NCBI RefSeq assembly: GCF_001625365.1
Contig: NZ_LJJF01000001.1
Span: forward strand, 3,170,501-3,234,500
Source: Streptomyces sp. MJM8645
Lineage (GTDB): Bacteria > Actinomycetota > Actinomycetes > Streptomycetales > Streptomycetaceae
Direction: 5' to 3'
DNA length: 64,000 bases
Every line of letters starts with the position of its first letter. Within the stretch, counting starts at the first letter, position 1. Below, piece by piece: positions 49,999 through 58,036 of the stretch. The notes under the pieces are model-generated. The model saw only the letters and a program-made list of their open reading frames with translations. It was not told the DNA's origin and ran no database searches. Position numbers and translations under genes: made by a program.

Positions 49999-50991
49999 AT
50001 GACCACCAAGGCCGGCGAGCCGAGCGCGGGGAACGCCGCGCTTCCCACCGAATCCCCCGATCCCACCGACACCGCCGCCACCCGGCTGTCCGCCACCCGC
50101 GGCGGGGAGAAGCAGGGCCTCGCCGAACGGCTCGCGCTCGGGCTGTTCATCCTCCTGCCGTTCACCGCGCTGCTGGCCGCCGTGCCGGTGGCCTGGGGGT
50201 GGGGACTGGGGTGGACGGACGCGGCGATCACCGTCTCCATGTACTTCCTCACCTGCCACGGCATCACCGTCGGCTACCACCGCTACTTCACCCACAGCGC
50301 GTTCAAGGCCAACCGCCCGATGCGGCTCGCCCTCGCGATCGCCGGCAGCCTGGCGGTCGAGGGCCCGCTGGTGCGCTGGGTGGCCGACCACCGCAAGCAC
50401 CACCGGTTCAGCGACAAGGACGGCGACCCGCACTCGCCGTGGCGCTACGGAGAGAGCCTCCCCGCCCTGCTCAAGGGCCTGTGGTGGGCGCACATGGGCT
50501 GGATGTTCGACGAGGAGCAGACCCCGCAGCTCACGTACGCGCCGGACCTCGTCCGCGATCCGGCCATACGGCGGATCTCCCGGCTGTTCTGGCTCTGGAC
50601 CATGATCTCGCTGCTGCTCCCCCCGCTGGTCGGCGGGCTGGTGACGCTGTCCTGGTCGGGCGCGCTGTCCGCCTTCTTCTGGGGATCGCTGGTCCGGGTG
50701 GCCCTGCTGCACCACGTCACCTGGTCGATCAACTCGATCTGCCACGCCGTCGGCCGCCGCCCGTTCCGCTCCCGGGACCGCTCGGGCAACGTCTGGTGGC
50801 TGGCGGTGCTCTCCTGCGGCGAGTCCTGGCACAACCTGCACCACGCGGACCCGACGGCCGCCCGACACGGGGTGCTGCGCGGGCAGATCGACTCCTCGGC
50901 CCGGCTGATCCGCTGGTTCGAGCTGGCCGGCTGGGTCCGGGACGTCCGTTGGCCGGACGCACAACGGATCGCCGCCCGCCGCGCCGCATGA
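49999..50991 (+). CDS. Acyl-CoA desaturase (membrane fatty-acid desaturase)
   Basis: The product has 330 residues with four main hydrophobic segments and the three His boxes of di-iron desaturases: HRYFTH (about 94), HRKHH (about 131) and HNLHH (about 277). It should introduce a double bond, most likely at delta-9, in acyl-CoA or acyl lipids at the membrane. ATG 49999 follows AAAGGGA. The palindromes upstream and the TetR gene directly downstream suggest control by membrane-lipid state, as with DesT-like regulators. The TetR ORF begins around the desaturase stop codon. Confidence 0.92.
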   Translation: MTTKAGEPSAGNAALPTESPDPTDTAATRLSATRGGEKQGLAERLALGLFILLPFTALLAAVPVAWGWGLGWTDAAITVSMYFLTCHGITVGYHRYFTHSAFKANRPMRLALAIAGSLAVEGPLVRWVADHRKHHRFSDKDGDPHSPWRYGESLPALLKGLWWAHMGWMFDEEQTPQLTYAPDLVRDPAIRRISRLFWLWTMISLLLPPLVGGLVTLSWSGALSAFFWGSLVRVALLHHVTWSINSICHAVGRRPFRSRDRSGNVWWLAVLSCGESWHNLHHADPTAARHGVLRGQIDSSARLIRWFELAGWVRDVRWPDAQRIAARRAA

Positions 50992-51017
50992 GTCGTCGCT
51001 TCCAGCATGATGTAGGG

Positions 51018-51785
51018 GTGAACGGGAGCAGCGCAGACAGCACAGGCGGCCACCAGAGCACGCGGACGGACGCGGCGCCCGACGCGGCGCCGGCCCGTCC
51101 GCGAACCGCTGCACCGGCGGGCGGGGGCGCCTCGGGAGGTGCGCCCGCCCCGGCGCCGCGCCGCCGGGGCGGGCGGGTCCGGATGACCGGCAAGCAACGG
51201 CGGGAGCAGCTGCTGGAGATCGGGCGGACGGTGTTCGCGGAGCGCGGCTACGACGGCACCTCGGTGGAGGAGATCGCCGAGCGGGCCGGGGTGTCGAAGC
51301 CGGTGGTGTACGAGCACTTCGGCGGCAAGGAGGGGCTGTACGCGGTGGTGGTGGACCGCGAGATGCAGCTGCTGCTGGACATGGTCACGGGGGCGCTGAC
51401 CGGCGGGCACTCGCGGGAGCTGCTGGAGCAGGCCGCGTTCGCGCTGATGGACTACATCGACACCTCGACGGACGGCTTCCGGATCCTGGTCCGGGACTCC
51501 CCGGTGGCCCAGTCGACCGGCACCTTCGCGTCACTGATCAGCGACATCGCGACGCAGGTGGAGGACATCCTCGGCCTGGAGTTCAAGTCCCGGGGCTTCG
51601 ACGCGCGACTGGCCCCGATGTACTCGCAGATGCTGGTCGGCATGGTGGCACTGACCGGGCAGTGGTGGCTGGAGGTCCGCAAGCCGGACAAGGCGCAGGT
51701 CGCGGCGCACCTGGTGAACCTGGCCTGGCACGGGCTGGAGGGCCTGGAGCGGCACCCGAGGCTGGTCGGCGGGCGCAAGGACTGA
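51018..51785 (+). CDS. TetR-family regulator of the desaturase
   Basis: The product has 255 residues from GTG 51018. A disordered Ala/Pro N-terminus (about 1-55) precedes the TetR helix-turn-helix, EIAERAGVSKPVVYEHF (about 80-100), and a helical ligand domain. GTG 51018 is chosen because CATGAT ends 6 nt before it (51006-51011), a leaderless pattern, and no Shine-Dalgarno exists; ATG 50988, which overlaps the desaturase stop as ATGA, is an alternative that would couple translation. The likely target is the palindrome before the desaturase gene. Confidence 0.85.
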   Translation: MNGSSADSTGGHQSTRTDAAPDAAPARPRTAAPAGGGASGGAPAPAPRRRGGRVRMTGKQRREQLLEIGRTVFAERGYDGTSVEEIAERAGVSKPVVYEHFGGKEGLYAVVVDREMQLLLDMVTGALTGGHSRELLEQAAFALMDYIDTSTDGFRILVRDSPVAQSTGTFASLISDIATQVEDILGLEFKSRGFDARLAPMYSQMLVGMVALTGQWWLEVRKPDKAQVAAHLVNLAWHGLEGLERHPRLVGGRKD

Positions 51786-51843
51786 CCTGCGGGCGGAAGG
51801 ACCGACGGCCCTCCCGCCTCTCATCAGGCCCGCCCGCCCCGCA

Positions 51844-52635
51844 TCAGACCCTGGTCCCGACGGCGAAGATCCGCCGGAACGGGAAGACGGTGCCGTGCGG
51901 TCCGGCCGGGTAGGCCTCGCGCAGGAGCGCCCCGTACTCGGCGAGGAAGGCGGCTTGGCGGCCGGGGTCGGTCAGCCGGGTGAGGACGGGGCGCAGGGCG
52001 GTGCCCTTGACCCAGGCGAGGACCGGGTCCGGGCCCGGGAGCAGGGTGCGGTAGGTGGTCTCCCAGACGTCGGGCGTGCAGCCGGCGGCGGTGAGGGCGT
52101 CCAGGTAGCGCTCGGGCGGGTGGACGCCGGCCCTGGCGTCCTCGTCGCCGAGGAGGCCGCGCCAGCGGGGGCTGCGCCGGAGTTCGGCGAGCAGGGTGTG
52201 GCTGGGGGCGTCGAAGTTGCCGGGGACCTGGAAGGCGACGGTACCGCCGGGCCGCAGGGCGCCGGCCCAGCGCGGGACGAGGCCGAGGTGGCCGTCGATC
52301 CACTGCAGCGTGGCGTTGGAGACGATCAGGTCGGGTCCGGCCGGGGCCGGGTCGTAGTCGCGCGCGTCGGCGAGCAGGTAGTCGGCGGTGGGCTCACCGT
52401 CGGTGCGGGCGGTGGCGAGCATCGGGGCGGAGTTGTCGACGCCGGTGAGGCGGGCGTGCGGCCAGCGTGCGCGCAGCACGGCGGTGGAGTTGCCGGGGCC
52501 GCAGCCGATGTCGAGGATCACGGGATCGCCCGGGTTCGGGAGGGCGGGGACGCGGGCGAGCAGGTCGCGCAGCGGACGGGTGCGTTCGTCCGCGAAGCGC
52601 AGGTACTGCGCCGGGTCCCAGACGGGACTGGTCAT
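51844..52635 (-). CDS. tam: Trans-aconitate 2-methyltransferase
   Basis: The product has 263 residues. A SAM-dependent methyltransferase with LDIGCGPGNST as motif I and NATLQWIDGH, the Tam signature. It methylates trans-aconitate, which inhibits aconitase. ATG at 52633-52635 follows GAGGTGG. It is divergent from a MarR gene, the arrangement of tam and tamR in S. coelicolor, where TamR relieves repression when citrate-cycle intermediates build up under oxidative stress. Confidence 0.88.
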   Translation of the reverse strand: MTSPVWDPAQYLRFADERTRPLRDLLARVPALPNPGDPVILDIGCGPGNSTAVLRARWPHARLTGVDNSAPMLATARTDGEPTADYLLADARDYDPAPAGPDLIVSNATLQWIDGHLGLVPRWAGALRPGGTVAFQVPGNFDAPSHTLLAELRRSPRWRGLLGDEDARAGVHPPERYLDALTAAGCTPDVWETTYRTLLPGPDPVLAWVKGTALRPVLTRLTDPGRQAAFLAEYGALLREAYPAGPHGTVFPFRRIFAVGTRV

Positions 52636-52650
52636 GGTCCACCTCGCAAG

Positions 52651-52709
52651 TATCTCGACATCAAGATATCCCAGGTAGCCTTGCTGGCACATTTCTCGAC
52701 GTCAAGAGA
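52651..52709. promoter_or_regulatory. Two TamR-type operators between tam and tamR
   Basis: TATCTCGACATCAAGATA (52651-52668) and TCTCGACGTCAAGAGA (52694-52709) are near-palindromes sharing the core TCTCGAC-TCAAGA. Their placement over both promoters fits MarR-type repression of both genes. Confidence 0.72.
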
Positions 52710-52710
52710 C

Positions 52711-52738
52711 TTCACATCGACACATCCACCGATACACT
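52711..52738 (+). promoter_or_regulatory. tamR promoter, leaderless
   Basis: TTCACA (52711-52716) and TACACT (52733-52738), spaced 16 bp; the -10 ends 7 nt before the tamR ATG, so the mRNA probably has no leader. Confidence 0.6.
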
Positions 52739-52745
52739 GATCGTC

Positions 52746-53243
52746 ATGGAGGACGAGGTCGACAGGCTGGTCGCAGCGTGGCGCCGAGAGCGCCCCGACC
52801 TCGACGTGGAGCCGCTGGAGGTACTCAGCCGGGTCAGCAGGCTCGCCCGGCACCTCGACCGCGCCCGCCGCACCGCCTTCGCCGAGCACGGGCTGGAGCC
52901 CTGGGAGTTCGACGTCCTGACCGCCCTGCGCCGGGCCGGCTCCCCCTACCAGCTCTCCCCCGGCCAGCTGCTCACCCAGACCCTGGTCACCTCCGGCACC
53001 ATGACCAACCGCATCGACCGCCTCACCGGCAAGGGCCTGGTCAAGCGCCTGCCCGACCCGGACGACCGGCGCGGCGTGCTCGTCCGGCTCACCGACGACG
53101 GCCGCGACCGCGCCGACCAGGCACTCGCCGGACTGCTCGCGCACGAACGCGAACTGCTCGCCCAGCTCAGCTCCGGCCAGCAGGGCGAACTCGCCGCGCT
53201 CCTGCGGCAGCTGGTCGCCCCCTTCGACAACATCCCGGGCTGA
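52746..53243 (+). CDS. tamR: MarR-family regulator TamR
   Basis: The product has 165 residues. Winged-helix MarR: an N-terminal helix, LTALRRAGSPYQLSPGQLL and the recognition helix TSGTMTNRIDRL followed by the wing KRLPDPDDRRG, then the dimer helix. In S. coelicolor TamR represses tam and itself and is released by citrate, aconitate and related acids. ATG 52746 has a -10 hexamer 7 nt upstream and no Shine-Dalgarno, so it is likely leaderless. The two operator-like sites lie in its own promoter. Confidence 0.87.
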   Translation: MEDEVDRLVAAWRRERPDLDVEPLEVLSRVSRLARHLDRARRTAFAEHGLEPWEFDVLTALRRAGSPYQLSPGQLLTQTLVTSGTMTNRIDRLTGKGLVKRLPDPDDRRGVLVRLTDDGRDRADQALAGLLAHERELLAQLSSGQQGELAALLRQLVAPFDNIPG

Positions 53244-53258
53244 TCCGGGCCCCGGAGC

Positions 53259-54206
53259 TCACGTCCGGTCCACCGCGGTCACGATGGACGGCGGCGCCGG
53301 CAGGGCCGGCTCGGCCGGGCTGACCCCGGCCCGGCGGGCCACCGCCACCGCGGCCAGCGTGGAGTGCACCCCGAGCTTGCCGAGCACGTTCTGCATGTGC
53401 GTCCGGACGGTGTGCGGCGACAGGTAGAGCCGCTCCGCGACCGCCTGCCGACCCAGGCCCGCCACCATGCAGCGCAGGATCTGCTTCTCCCGCGGGGTCA
53501 GGGTGTCGACCAGCCGCTCGCTCTCGGTGCGGTCCCGCCGGGCGGTGGTCAGCTCGCGGATCACCCCGGTCAGCAGCGCGGGCGGCAGGTGCGTCTCGTC
53601 CCGCAGCACCCCCCGGACCACCGCGAGCAGCCGGGCCAGCGAACTCTCCTTGGCCACCCAGCCGGTGGCACCCGCGTGCAGGGCCCGGGCGGCGCGGTGC
53701 GGATCGTCGGCGGCGGCCAGCACGACCGCCCGCAGCCCCGGATGGGCGCGGCGGACCCGGGCGAGCAGGGTGATGCCGTCCGGTGCCGGAGGCGCGGTCC
53801 TGAGCTGGTCGGCCCGGTACGCGTCGGAGCGGGCCGACTCCGCGCCGCGCCCACCCGGGCGCAGCAGGTCCACCGAGCGCCCGCCGGACGGCACCACCGG
53901 CGGGCCGACCGGGTGGCGGGGCGGCGGCACCGCCGGGGCCAGCCGCCGCCGGGCCGCGTCGGCCGCGTCCGGGCCGGGCCGGCTCCGGGCACCCGCCGAA
54001 GCGACGCCCTCGGCCCCCAGGTCGGCATCGATCAGAACCACGTCGAAGGCCCGCCCCTCGACGGCGGCACGCTCCAGCGCCCGCTCGGCGGCGGCCCCGC
54101 TGCCGGCCGCCCCCACCTCCACGTCGGGCTCGGCGGCGAGCGCCGCGGCCAGGGCCTCGGCGAAGATCCGGTGGTCGTCGACCACCAGGACGCGGATCCG
54201 CCCCAT
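53259..54206 (-). CDS. LuxR/NarL-type response regulator with an insertion in the receiver
   Basis: The product has 315 residues. Receiver start MGRIRVLVVDDHRIF, phosphoacceptor Asp in VVLIDADLG (D60), then about 85 extra Pro/Arg/Ala-rich residues before DGITLLARVRRAHPGLRAVV resumes the fold. The GerE/LuxR helix-turn-helix is at the C-terminus (LTPREKQILRCM ... TVRTHMQNVLGKLG). A receiver interrupted by such a long loop is unusual. ATG at 54204-54206 is chosen since GGGGGG is 8-9 nt upstream; a GTG two codons earlier is possible. No kinase is next to it; the orphan kinase at 40-41.6 kb is one possible partner. Confidence 0.83.
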   Translation of the reverse strand: MGRIRVLVVDDHRIFAEALAAALAAEPDVEVGAAGSGAAAERALERAAVEGRAFDVVLIDADLGAEGVASAGARSRPGPDAADAARRRLAPAVPPPRHPVGPPVVPSGGRSVDLLRPGGRGAESARSDAYRADQLRTAPPAPDGITLLARVRRAHPGLRAVVLAAADDPHRAARALHAGATGWVAKESSLARLLAVVRGVLRDETHLPPALLTGVIRELTTARRDRTESERLVDTLTPREKQILRCMVAGLGRQAVAERLYLSPHTVRTHMQNVLGKLGVHSTLAAVAVARRAGVSPAEPALPAPPSIVTAVDRT

Positions 54207-54456
54207 CGTCACTACCCCCCTGCTCAGACCGGCCCGAGCCCGGGGGCGGGGACCGGCCCCGGCACCCGCGGTCCGGGCCCGTCACTCCGCCCGCCCACCG
54301 GTGGCCGGTGAGGCCGAAAAAGGGCGCCGGCCCCCACCGGTACCGCACTCAGCGTACGGGCCGGGAAACCCCCTCGTGGCGGTTTGGTGAAGTTTCGTCA
54401 GGAGGTGCGCGAGTGGCGGGATTTCACGCCATCACCGGTCGAAGCGGGCAACGCCG

Positions 54457-54489
54457 AGGCGCCGCCCCCAACCTCCGGGAGCGGCGCCT
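54457..54489 (-). terminator. Terminator of galE
   Basis: A 9-bp stem (54457-54465 with 54481-54489) 16 bp past the galE stop. Confidence 0.65.
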
Positions 54490-54504
54490 GCGGGGTCCTG
54501 CGGC

Positions 54505-55467
54505 CTACTGGCCGTGCTTCTCCAGGGCGAACTTCCAGGCGTCGGCGACGATGTCGTCCAGGTTCGGGCGGCGCGGCGTCCAGCCCAGCGCCTCGTGGGC
54601 GCGGGCCGCCGAGGCCACCAGCACGGCCGGGTCGCCGGCCCGGCGGCCGGCCGCCTGCACCGGGATCTCCCGGCCGGTGACGCGCCGGACCGACTCGATC
54701 ACCTCGCGCACCGAGAAGCCGCTGCCGTTGCCCAGGTTGCAGATCAGGTGCTCGCCCGGCTTGGCCGCGTCCAGCGCCAGCAGGTGCGCGTCGGCCAGGT
54801 CCGCGACGTGGATGTAGTCGCGGATGCAGGTGCCGTCCGGGGTCGGGTAGTCCTCGCCGTACACCGCGATGTGCGGGCGCTGACCCAGCGCCGCCTGGAA
54901 CACCAGCGGGATCAGGTGCGACTCGGGGTCGTGGCGCTCCCCGTACGCGCCGTACGCACCAGCCACGTTGAAGTAGCGCAGCGAGACGGCGGCCAGCCCG
55001 TGCGCGACGGCCTCGCTGGTGATCAGGTGGTCCACGGCGAGCTTGGTGGCGCCGTAGGCGTTGGTCGGCGAGGTGCGGGCGGTCTCCGCGATCGGCACGA
55101 CCTCCGGCTCGCCGTAGACGGCGGCGGTGGACGAGAACACCAGCTTGCGCACACCCGCCGCGCGCATCGCCGCGACCAGCTCCAGCGACCCCGCCACGTT
55201 GTTGCGCCAGTACTTCTCCGGGTCCACGACCGACTCGCCGACCTGCGAGGAGGCGGCGAAGTGCAGCACGCCGTCGAAGGAACCGTCCAGCACCCGGCCG
55301 GCCTCCTGGACCCGACCCTCGACGAACTCGGCACCGACCGGGACGCCCTCACGGAAACCGGTGGAGAGATCGTCCAGGACGGTCACCTGGTGCCCCGCCT
55401 CCAGCAGGTGGGCGGCCACCACGCTGCCGACGTAGCCGGCGCCACCCGTGACCAGGTACTTACTCAT
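54505..55467 (-). CDS. galE: UDP-glucose 4-epimerase
   Basis: The product has 320 residues, an extended [19 protein letters not shown] binds NAD and YGATKLAVD carries the catalytic Tyr/Lys. It interconverts UDP-glucose and UDP-galactose. GGAGG precedes ATG 55467. It stands alone; no galT or galK is in the window, so a role in surface-sugar supply is as likely as galactose use. Confidence 0.9.
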   Translation of the reverse strand: MSKYLVTGGAGYVGSVVAAHLLEAGHQVTVLDDLSTGFREGVPVGAEFVEGRVQEAGRVLDGSFDGVLHFAASSQVGESVVDPEKYWRNNVAGSLELVAAMRAAGVRKLVFSSTAAVYGEPEVVPIAETARTSPTNAYGATKLAVDHLITSEAVAHGLAAVSLRYFNVAGAYGAYGERHDPESHLIPLVFQAALGQRPHIAVYGEDYPTPDGTCIRDYIHVADLADAHLLALDAAKPGEHLICNLGNGSGFSVREVIESVRRVTGREIPVQAAGRRAGDPAVLVASAARAHEALGWTPRRPNLDDIVADAWKFALEKHGQ

Positions 55468-55618
55468 GATGAGACCTCCAGCGGGCGACGGTCCGCCGGA
55501 TCAGCGGCGGCCGTCGATGACGTGTGTACGACTGAGGCTATTCTCCCTGCCCGCCGGAGTGCCCAGGACCACGTGAACGGGCCACCCGGGAGCCGGTTTC
55601 ACGAAACCCGAGCCCCCC

Positions 55619-56287
55619 TCAGCCGCCGGCCATCCGCTCCAGCAGCCCGGTACGGGCCGCCACCGCGGCCGCCTCCAGCCGGGTCCGCGCCCCGAGCTTC
55701 ATCAGCACCCGCTGGACGTGCGTCCGGGCGGTGCTCGCGGCGATCCGCATCCCGGCGGCGATCGCCGCCGTGTCCTCCCCGTCCGCGATCCGGGCCAGCA
55801 CCTGCACCTCACGACGGGTCAGCAACCGCAGCAGCCGCACCGCCTCGTCGTCCGGCTCGGCGACCGGCCGCAGCAACTGGTCGAAGGCCCCGCGCAGCAC
55901 GTCCACGGCCACCGCCGCCTCGCCCGCCCGAGCCCGCCCGATCGCCCGCTCGACCACCCCGATCCGCTCGTCGCTCGGCACGTACCCCGCCGCCCCGGCC
56001 GCGAACGCCCCCGCCACACCGCGCAGTTCACCCACCGGCCCGAGCACGATCACGGCCACCTCGGGGCGCTCCCGGCGAATCCGGCGCAGCCCGTCGAAAG
56101 CCGCCGGCTCACTCGGCGCGGCCACCCCCAGCAGACACACCTCCGGCCGCCGGCCGACCACCAGATCAGCCGCGACCCCGGCCGGGCAGCCGACCGCGAG
56201 CACCCGGTGGCCGCGCAGCTGCAACGCCGTGGCCAGCGCCTCGGCCAACAGCCGGTGATCGTCGACCACCACGAGTCGAACGCCCAT
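55619..56287 (-). CDS. LuxR-type regulator with a degenerate receiver
   Basis: The product has 222 residues. The receiver start MGVRLVVVDDHRLLAEA keeps the acidic pair, but the phosphoacceptor site reads VCLLGVAAP with Gly54 instead of Asp, and the switch Lys is lost (GYVPSDER). The LuxR helix-turn-helix is intact (LTRREVQVLARI ... TARTHVQRVLMKLG). It is therefore an atypical regulator, probably phosphorylation-independent. GGGAGGGC precedes ATG 56287. No kinase is adjacent. Confidence 0.85.
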   Translation of the reverse strand: MGVRLVVVDDHRLLAEALATALQLRGHRVLAVGCPAGVAADLVVGRRPEVCLLGVAAPSEPAAFDGLRRIRRERPEVAVIVLGPVGELRGVAGAFAAGAAGYVPSDERIGVVERAIGRARAGEAAVAVDVLRGAFDQLLRPVAEPDDEAVRLLRLLTRREVQVLARIADGEDTAAIAAGMRIAASTARTHVQRVLMKLGARTRLEAAAVAARTGLLERMAGG

Positions 56288-56446
56288 GACGCCCTCCCGG
56301 TCGGGGTTCGGCTCGCGCCCGCACCCCATGGGCGGGCGGCCGATGACGCACCATCACAGCGCATTCCGTACCCGACCCGCTAGGCCGCCGCGTTCGGCCG
56401 CCGCACTGGGCCGCCGTCTTGGACCGGACGGCCTGATCGGGGAACA

Positions 56447-56478
56447 GCAAAAGGCCCTCGCCATGAAGCGAGGGCCTT
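56447..56478 (-). terminator. Intrinsic terminator of tRNA-Thr
   Basis: A 10-bp stem (56451-56460 with 56469-56478), and A-bases at 56449-56452 give a T-run on the minus strand after the hairpin. Confidence 0.75.
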
Positions 56479-56482
56479 CGAA

Positions 56483-56558
56483 TGGAGCCCCCATGCGGAA
56501 TCGAACCGCAGACCTTCTCCTTACCATGGAGACGCTCTACCGACTGAGCTATAGGGGC
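56483..56558 (-). tRNA. tRNA-Thr(GGU) with encoded CCA
   Basis: From 56558 the minus strand reads acceptor GCCCCTA, D arm with AGCTCAGTCGGTAGAGC, anticodon arm CTCC-ATGGTAA-GGAG (anticodon GGU), T arm with TTCGATT, acceptor TGGGGGC, discriminator T, and CCA at 56483-56485. The other two tRNA genes here do not encode CCA. Confidence 0.93.
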
Positions 56559-56764
56559 TTGCCGGGCTTTCACCGGGCCGGTCGAACAAGGAAGACATTA
56601 CACGGCTGGCAGCCCGGAAGGGAAATCGGCTCCGCGACCCCGGCGCATGCCGGACCGACCCCCGGCGGGCGGGCACCCGGCCCTCGGCACGGGCCCGGTC
56701 GGCCTTCGGTACGGGGCTGGTCAGCCCTTGGCGCGGGCCCGGCCAGCCTTCGGCGCGCGCATGG

Positions 56765-57214
56765 TCAGCCTTCGGCGTGCGTCTCGTCGAACTCCTCACG
56801 GGCGGCCAGCATCTGCCCGGTTCGCTGCTCCGTCCAGCGGCCGAGCGGCGCCAGCAGCACGGCCAGCTCCCGGCCGAGCGGCAGCAGGTCGTAGACCACC
56901 CGCGGCGGCGTCTCCGGGAACACGGTGCGGCGCACCAGTCCGCTGCGCTCCAGGCTGCGCAGCGACTGGGTGAGCATCTTGCGACTGACCCCGCCGACGC
57001 CACGCTGCAGTTCGGAGAACCGCTGCTGCCCGCAGGCGGCGAGGCTCATCAGGATCAACATCGACCACTTGTCGGCCAGTTCGGCGAACATCGCGCGGCT
57101 GGGACAGAGCTGGGCGAAGACGTCGAGCTCCTGCTCCCGGTCCTGCCCGCCCTCCCGCTCCTGCCCCTGCCGCCCGGTGCCGCTCTCCACCCGGGCCGCT
57201 TCCTCCGTCGTCAT
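56765..57214 (-). CDS. HxlR-family transcriptional regulator
   Basis: The product has 149 residues. A charged N-terminus precedes the HxlR winged helix: CPSRAMFAELADKWSMLIL, RFSELQRGVGGVSRKMLTQSL as recognition region, and the wing RTVFPETPPRVVYDLLPLG. The leading Cys before PSRA is the redox/electrophile sensor seen in HypR/HxlR-type proteins. ATG at 57212-57214 lacks a Shine-Dalgarno; TACCCT on the minus strand (57222-57227) is 7 nt upstream. It is divergent from a WrbA-like gene with palindromes between, so it probably represses that gene and itself. Confidence 0.85.
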   Translation of the reverse strand: MTTEEAARVESGTGRQGQEREGGQDREQELDVFAQLCPSRAMFAELADKWSMLILMSLAACGQQRFSELQRGVGGVSRKMLTQSLRSLERSGLVRRTVFPETPPRVVYDLLPLGRELAVLLAPLGRWTEQRTGQMLAAREEFDETHAEG

Positions 57215-57234
57215 GCCGTCCAGGGTAGCCCCGC

Positions 57235-57287
57235 GGTCTCCAATCCACCCTTGGTAACCAATGGAGACTTGGTCTATATTGGAGACC
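57235..57287. promoter_or_regulatory. HxlR operator and promoter of the WrbA-like gene
   Basis: Perfect arms GGTCTCCAAT (57235-57244) and ATTGGAGACC (57278-57287) flank a palindrome TTGGT-A-ACCAA (57251-57261). TTGGTA (57251-57256) and TATATT (57275-57280), spaced 18 bp, form a good promoter for the + strand, so a bound repressor would block it. Confidence 0.7.
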
Positions 57288-57342
57288 AGGCCGGCGGGTC
57301 GAGGTGCGACAGCACGCCCCGCCGTCGCTCCTCGGCTTGTCC

Positions 57343-57387
57343 CTGCCTTGCCTTACCTTGCCTTGCCTTGCCCTGCCTTGCCCCTGC
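57343..57387 (+). repeat. CCTTG pentanucleotide repeats in a leader
   Basis: About eight CCTTG or close variants (CCTTA, CCCTG) in a row lie in the untranslated leader of the WrbA-like gene, 33 bp before its start. Such tracts slip easily. Confidence 0.75.
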
Positions 57388-57419
57388 CCGCACCCGTTCC
57401 CGTACAGGAGTGCCCCCGT

Positions 57420-58016
57420 ATGACCGCCATCCGCCCGACCGTCGCCCTCGCCTACCACTCCGGCTACGGCCACACCGCCGTCATCGCCGAGGCCGTCGCC
57501 CGCGGCGCCGCCGCCGCCGGCGCCGAGGTCGTCTCGATCGCCGTCGACACCATCACCGACGAGCAGTGGGCCCAGCTCGACGCCGCCGACGCGATCGTCT
57601 TCGGCTCCCCCACCTACATGGGCACCGCCTCCGGCGCCTTCCACGTCTTCGCCGAGGCCACCAGCAAGCGCTGGTTCTCCGACGCCTGGCGGGACAAGGT
57701 CGCCGCCGGCTTCACCAACTCCGCCTCCAAGAGCGGCGACAAGGCCGGCACCCTCGGCTTCTTCCAGACCCTCGCCGCCCAGCACGCCATGAGCTGGGTC
57801 AACCTCGGCCTCAAGCCCGGCTGGAACGCCACCACCGCCACCGAGAACGACCTCAACCGCCTCGGCTTCTTCAACGGCGCCGCCGCCTCCAGCCCGTCCG
57901 ACGCCGGCCCCGAGGCCGTGCACAAGGCCGACATCGCGACCGCCGAGTACCTCGGCGAGCGGGTCGCCCAACACACCGCCGTCGTGCTGGCCGGCCGCGC
58001 CGCCCTCGCCGGCTGA
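57420..58016 (+). CDS. WrbA-like NAD(P)H:quinone oxidoreductase (flavodoxin fold)
   Basis: The product has 198 residues. FMN-binding loop LAYHSGYGHTAVIAEAVA and GSPTYMGTASGAFHVFAE, with TNSASKSGDKAGTLGFFQTLA as in WrbA. It should reduce quinones by two electrons, protecting against electrophile stress. AGGAG lies 9-10 nt before ATG 57420. The divergent HxlR regulator with an N-terminal Cys fits control by quinones or other electrophiles. Confidence 0.9.
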   Translation: MTAIRPTVALAYHSGYGHTAVIAEAVARGAAAAGAEVVSIAVDTITDEQWAQLDAADAIVFGSPTYMGTASGAFHVFAEATSKRWFSDAWRDKVAAGFTNSASKSGDKAGTLGFFQTLAAQHAMSWVNLGLKPGWNATTATENDLNRLGFFNGAAASSPSDAGPEAVHKADIATAEYLGERVAQHTAVVLAGRAALAG

Positions 58017-58036
58017 CCGCACCGCACGGTCGGCAC

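Noticed and set aside
57343..57387. Coding microsatellite
   Set aside because: The tract lies upstream of the well-spaced ribosome site and ATG of the WrbA-like gene, so it is leader sequence.
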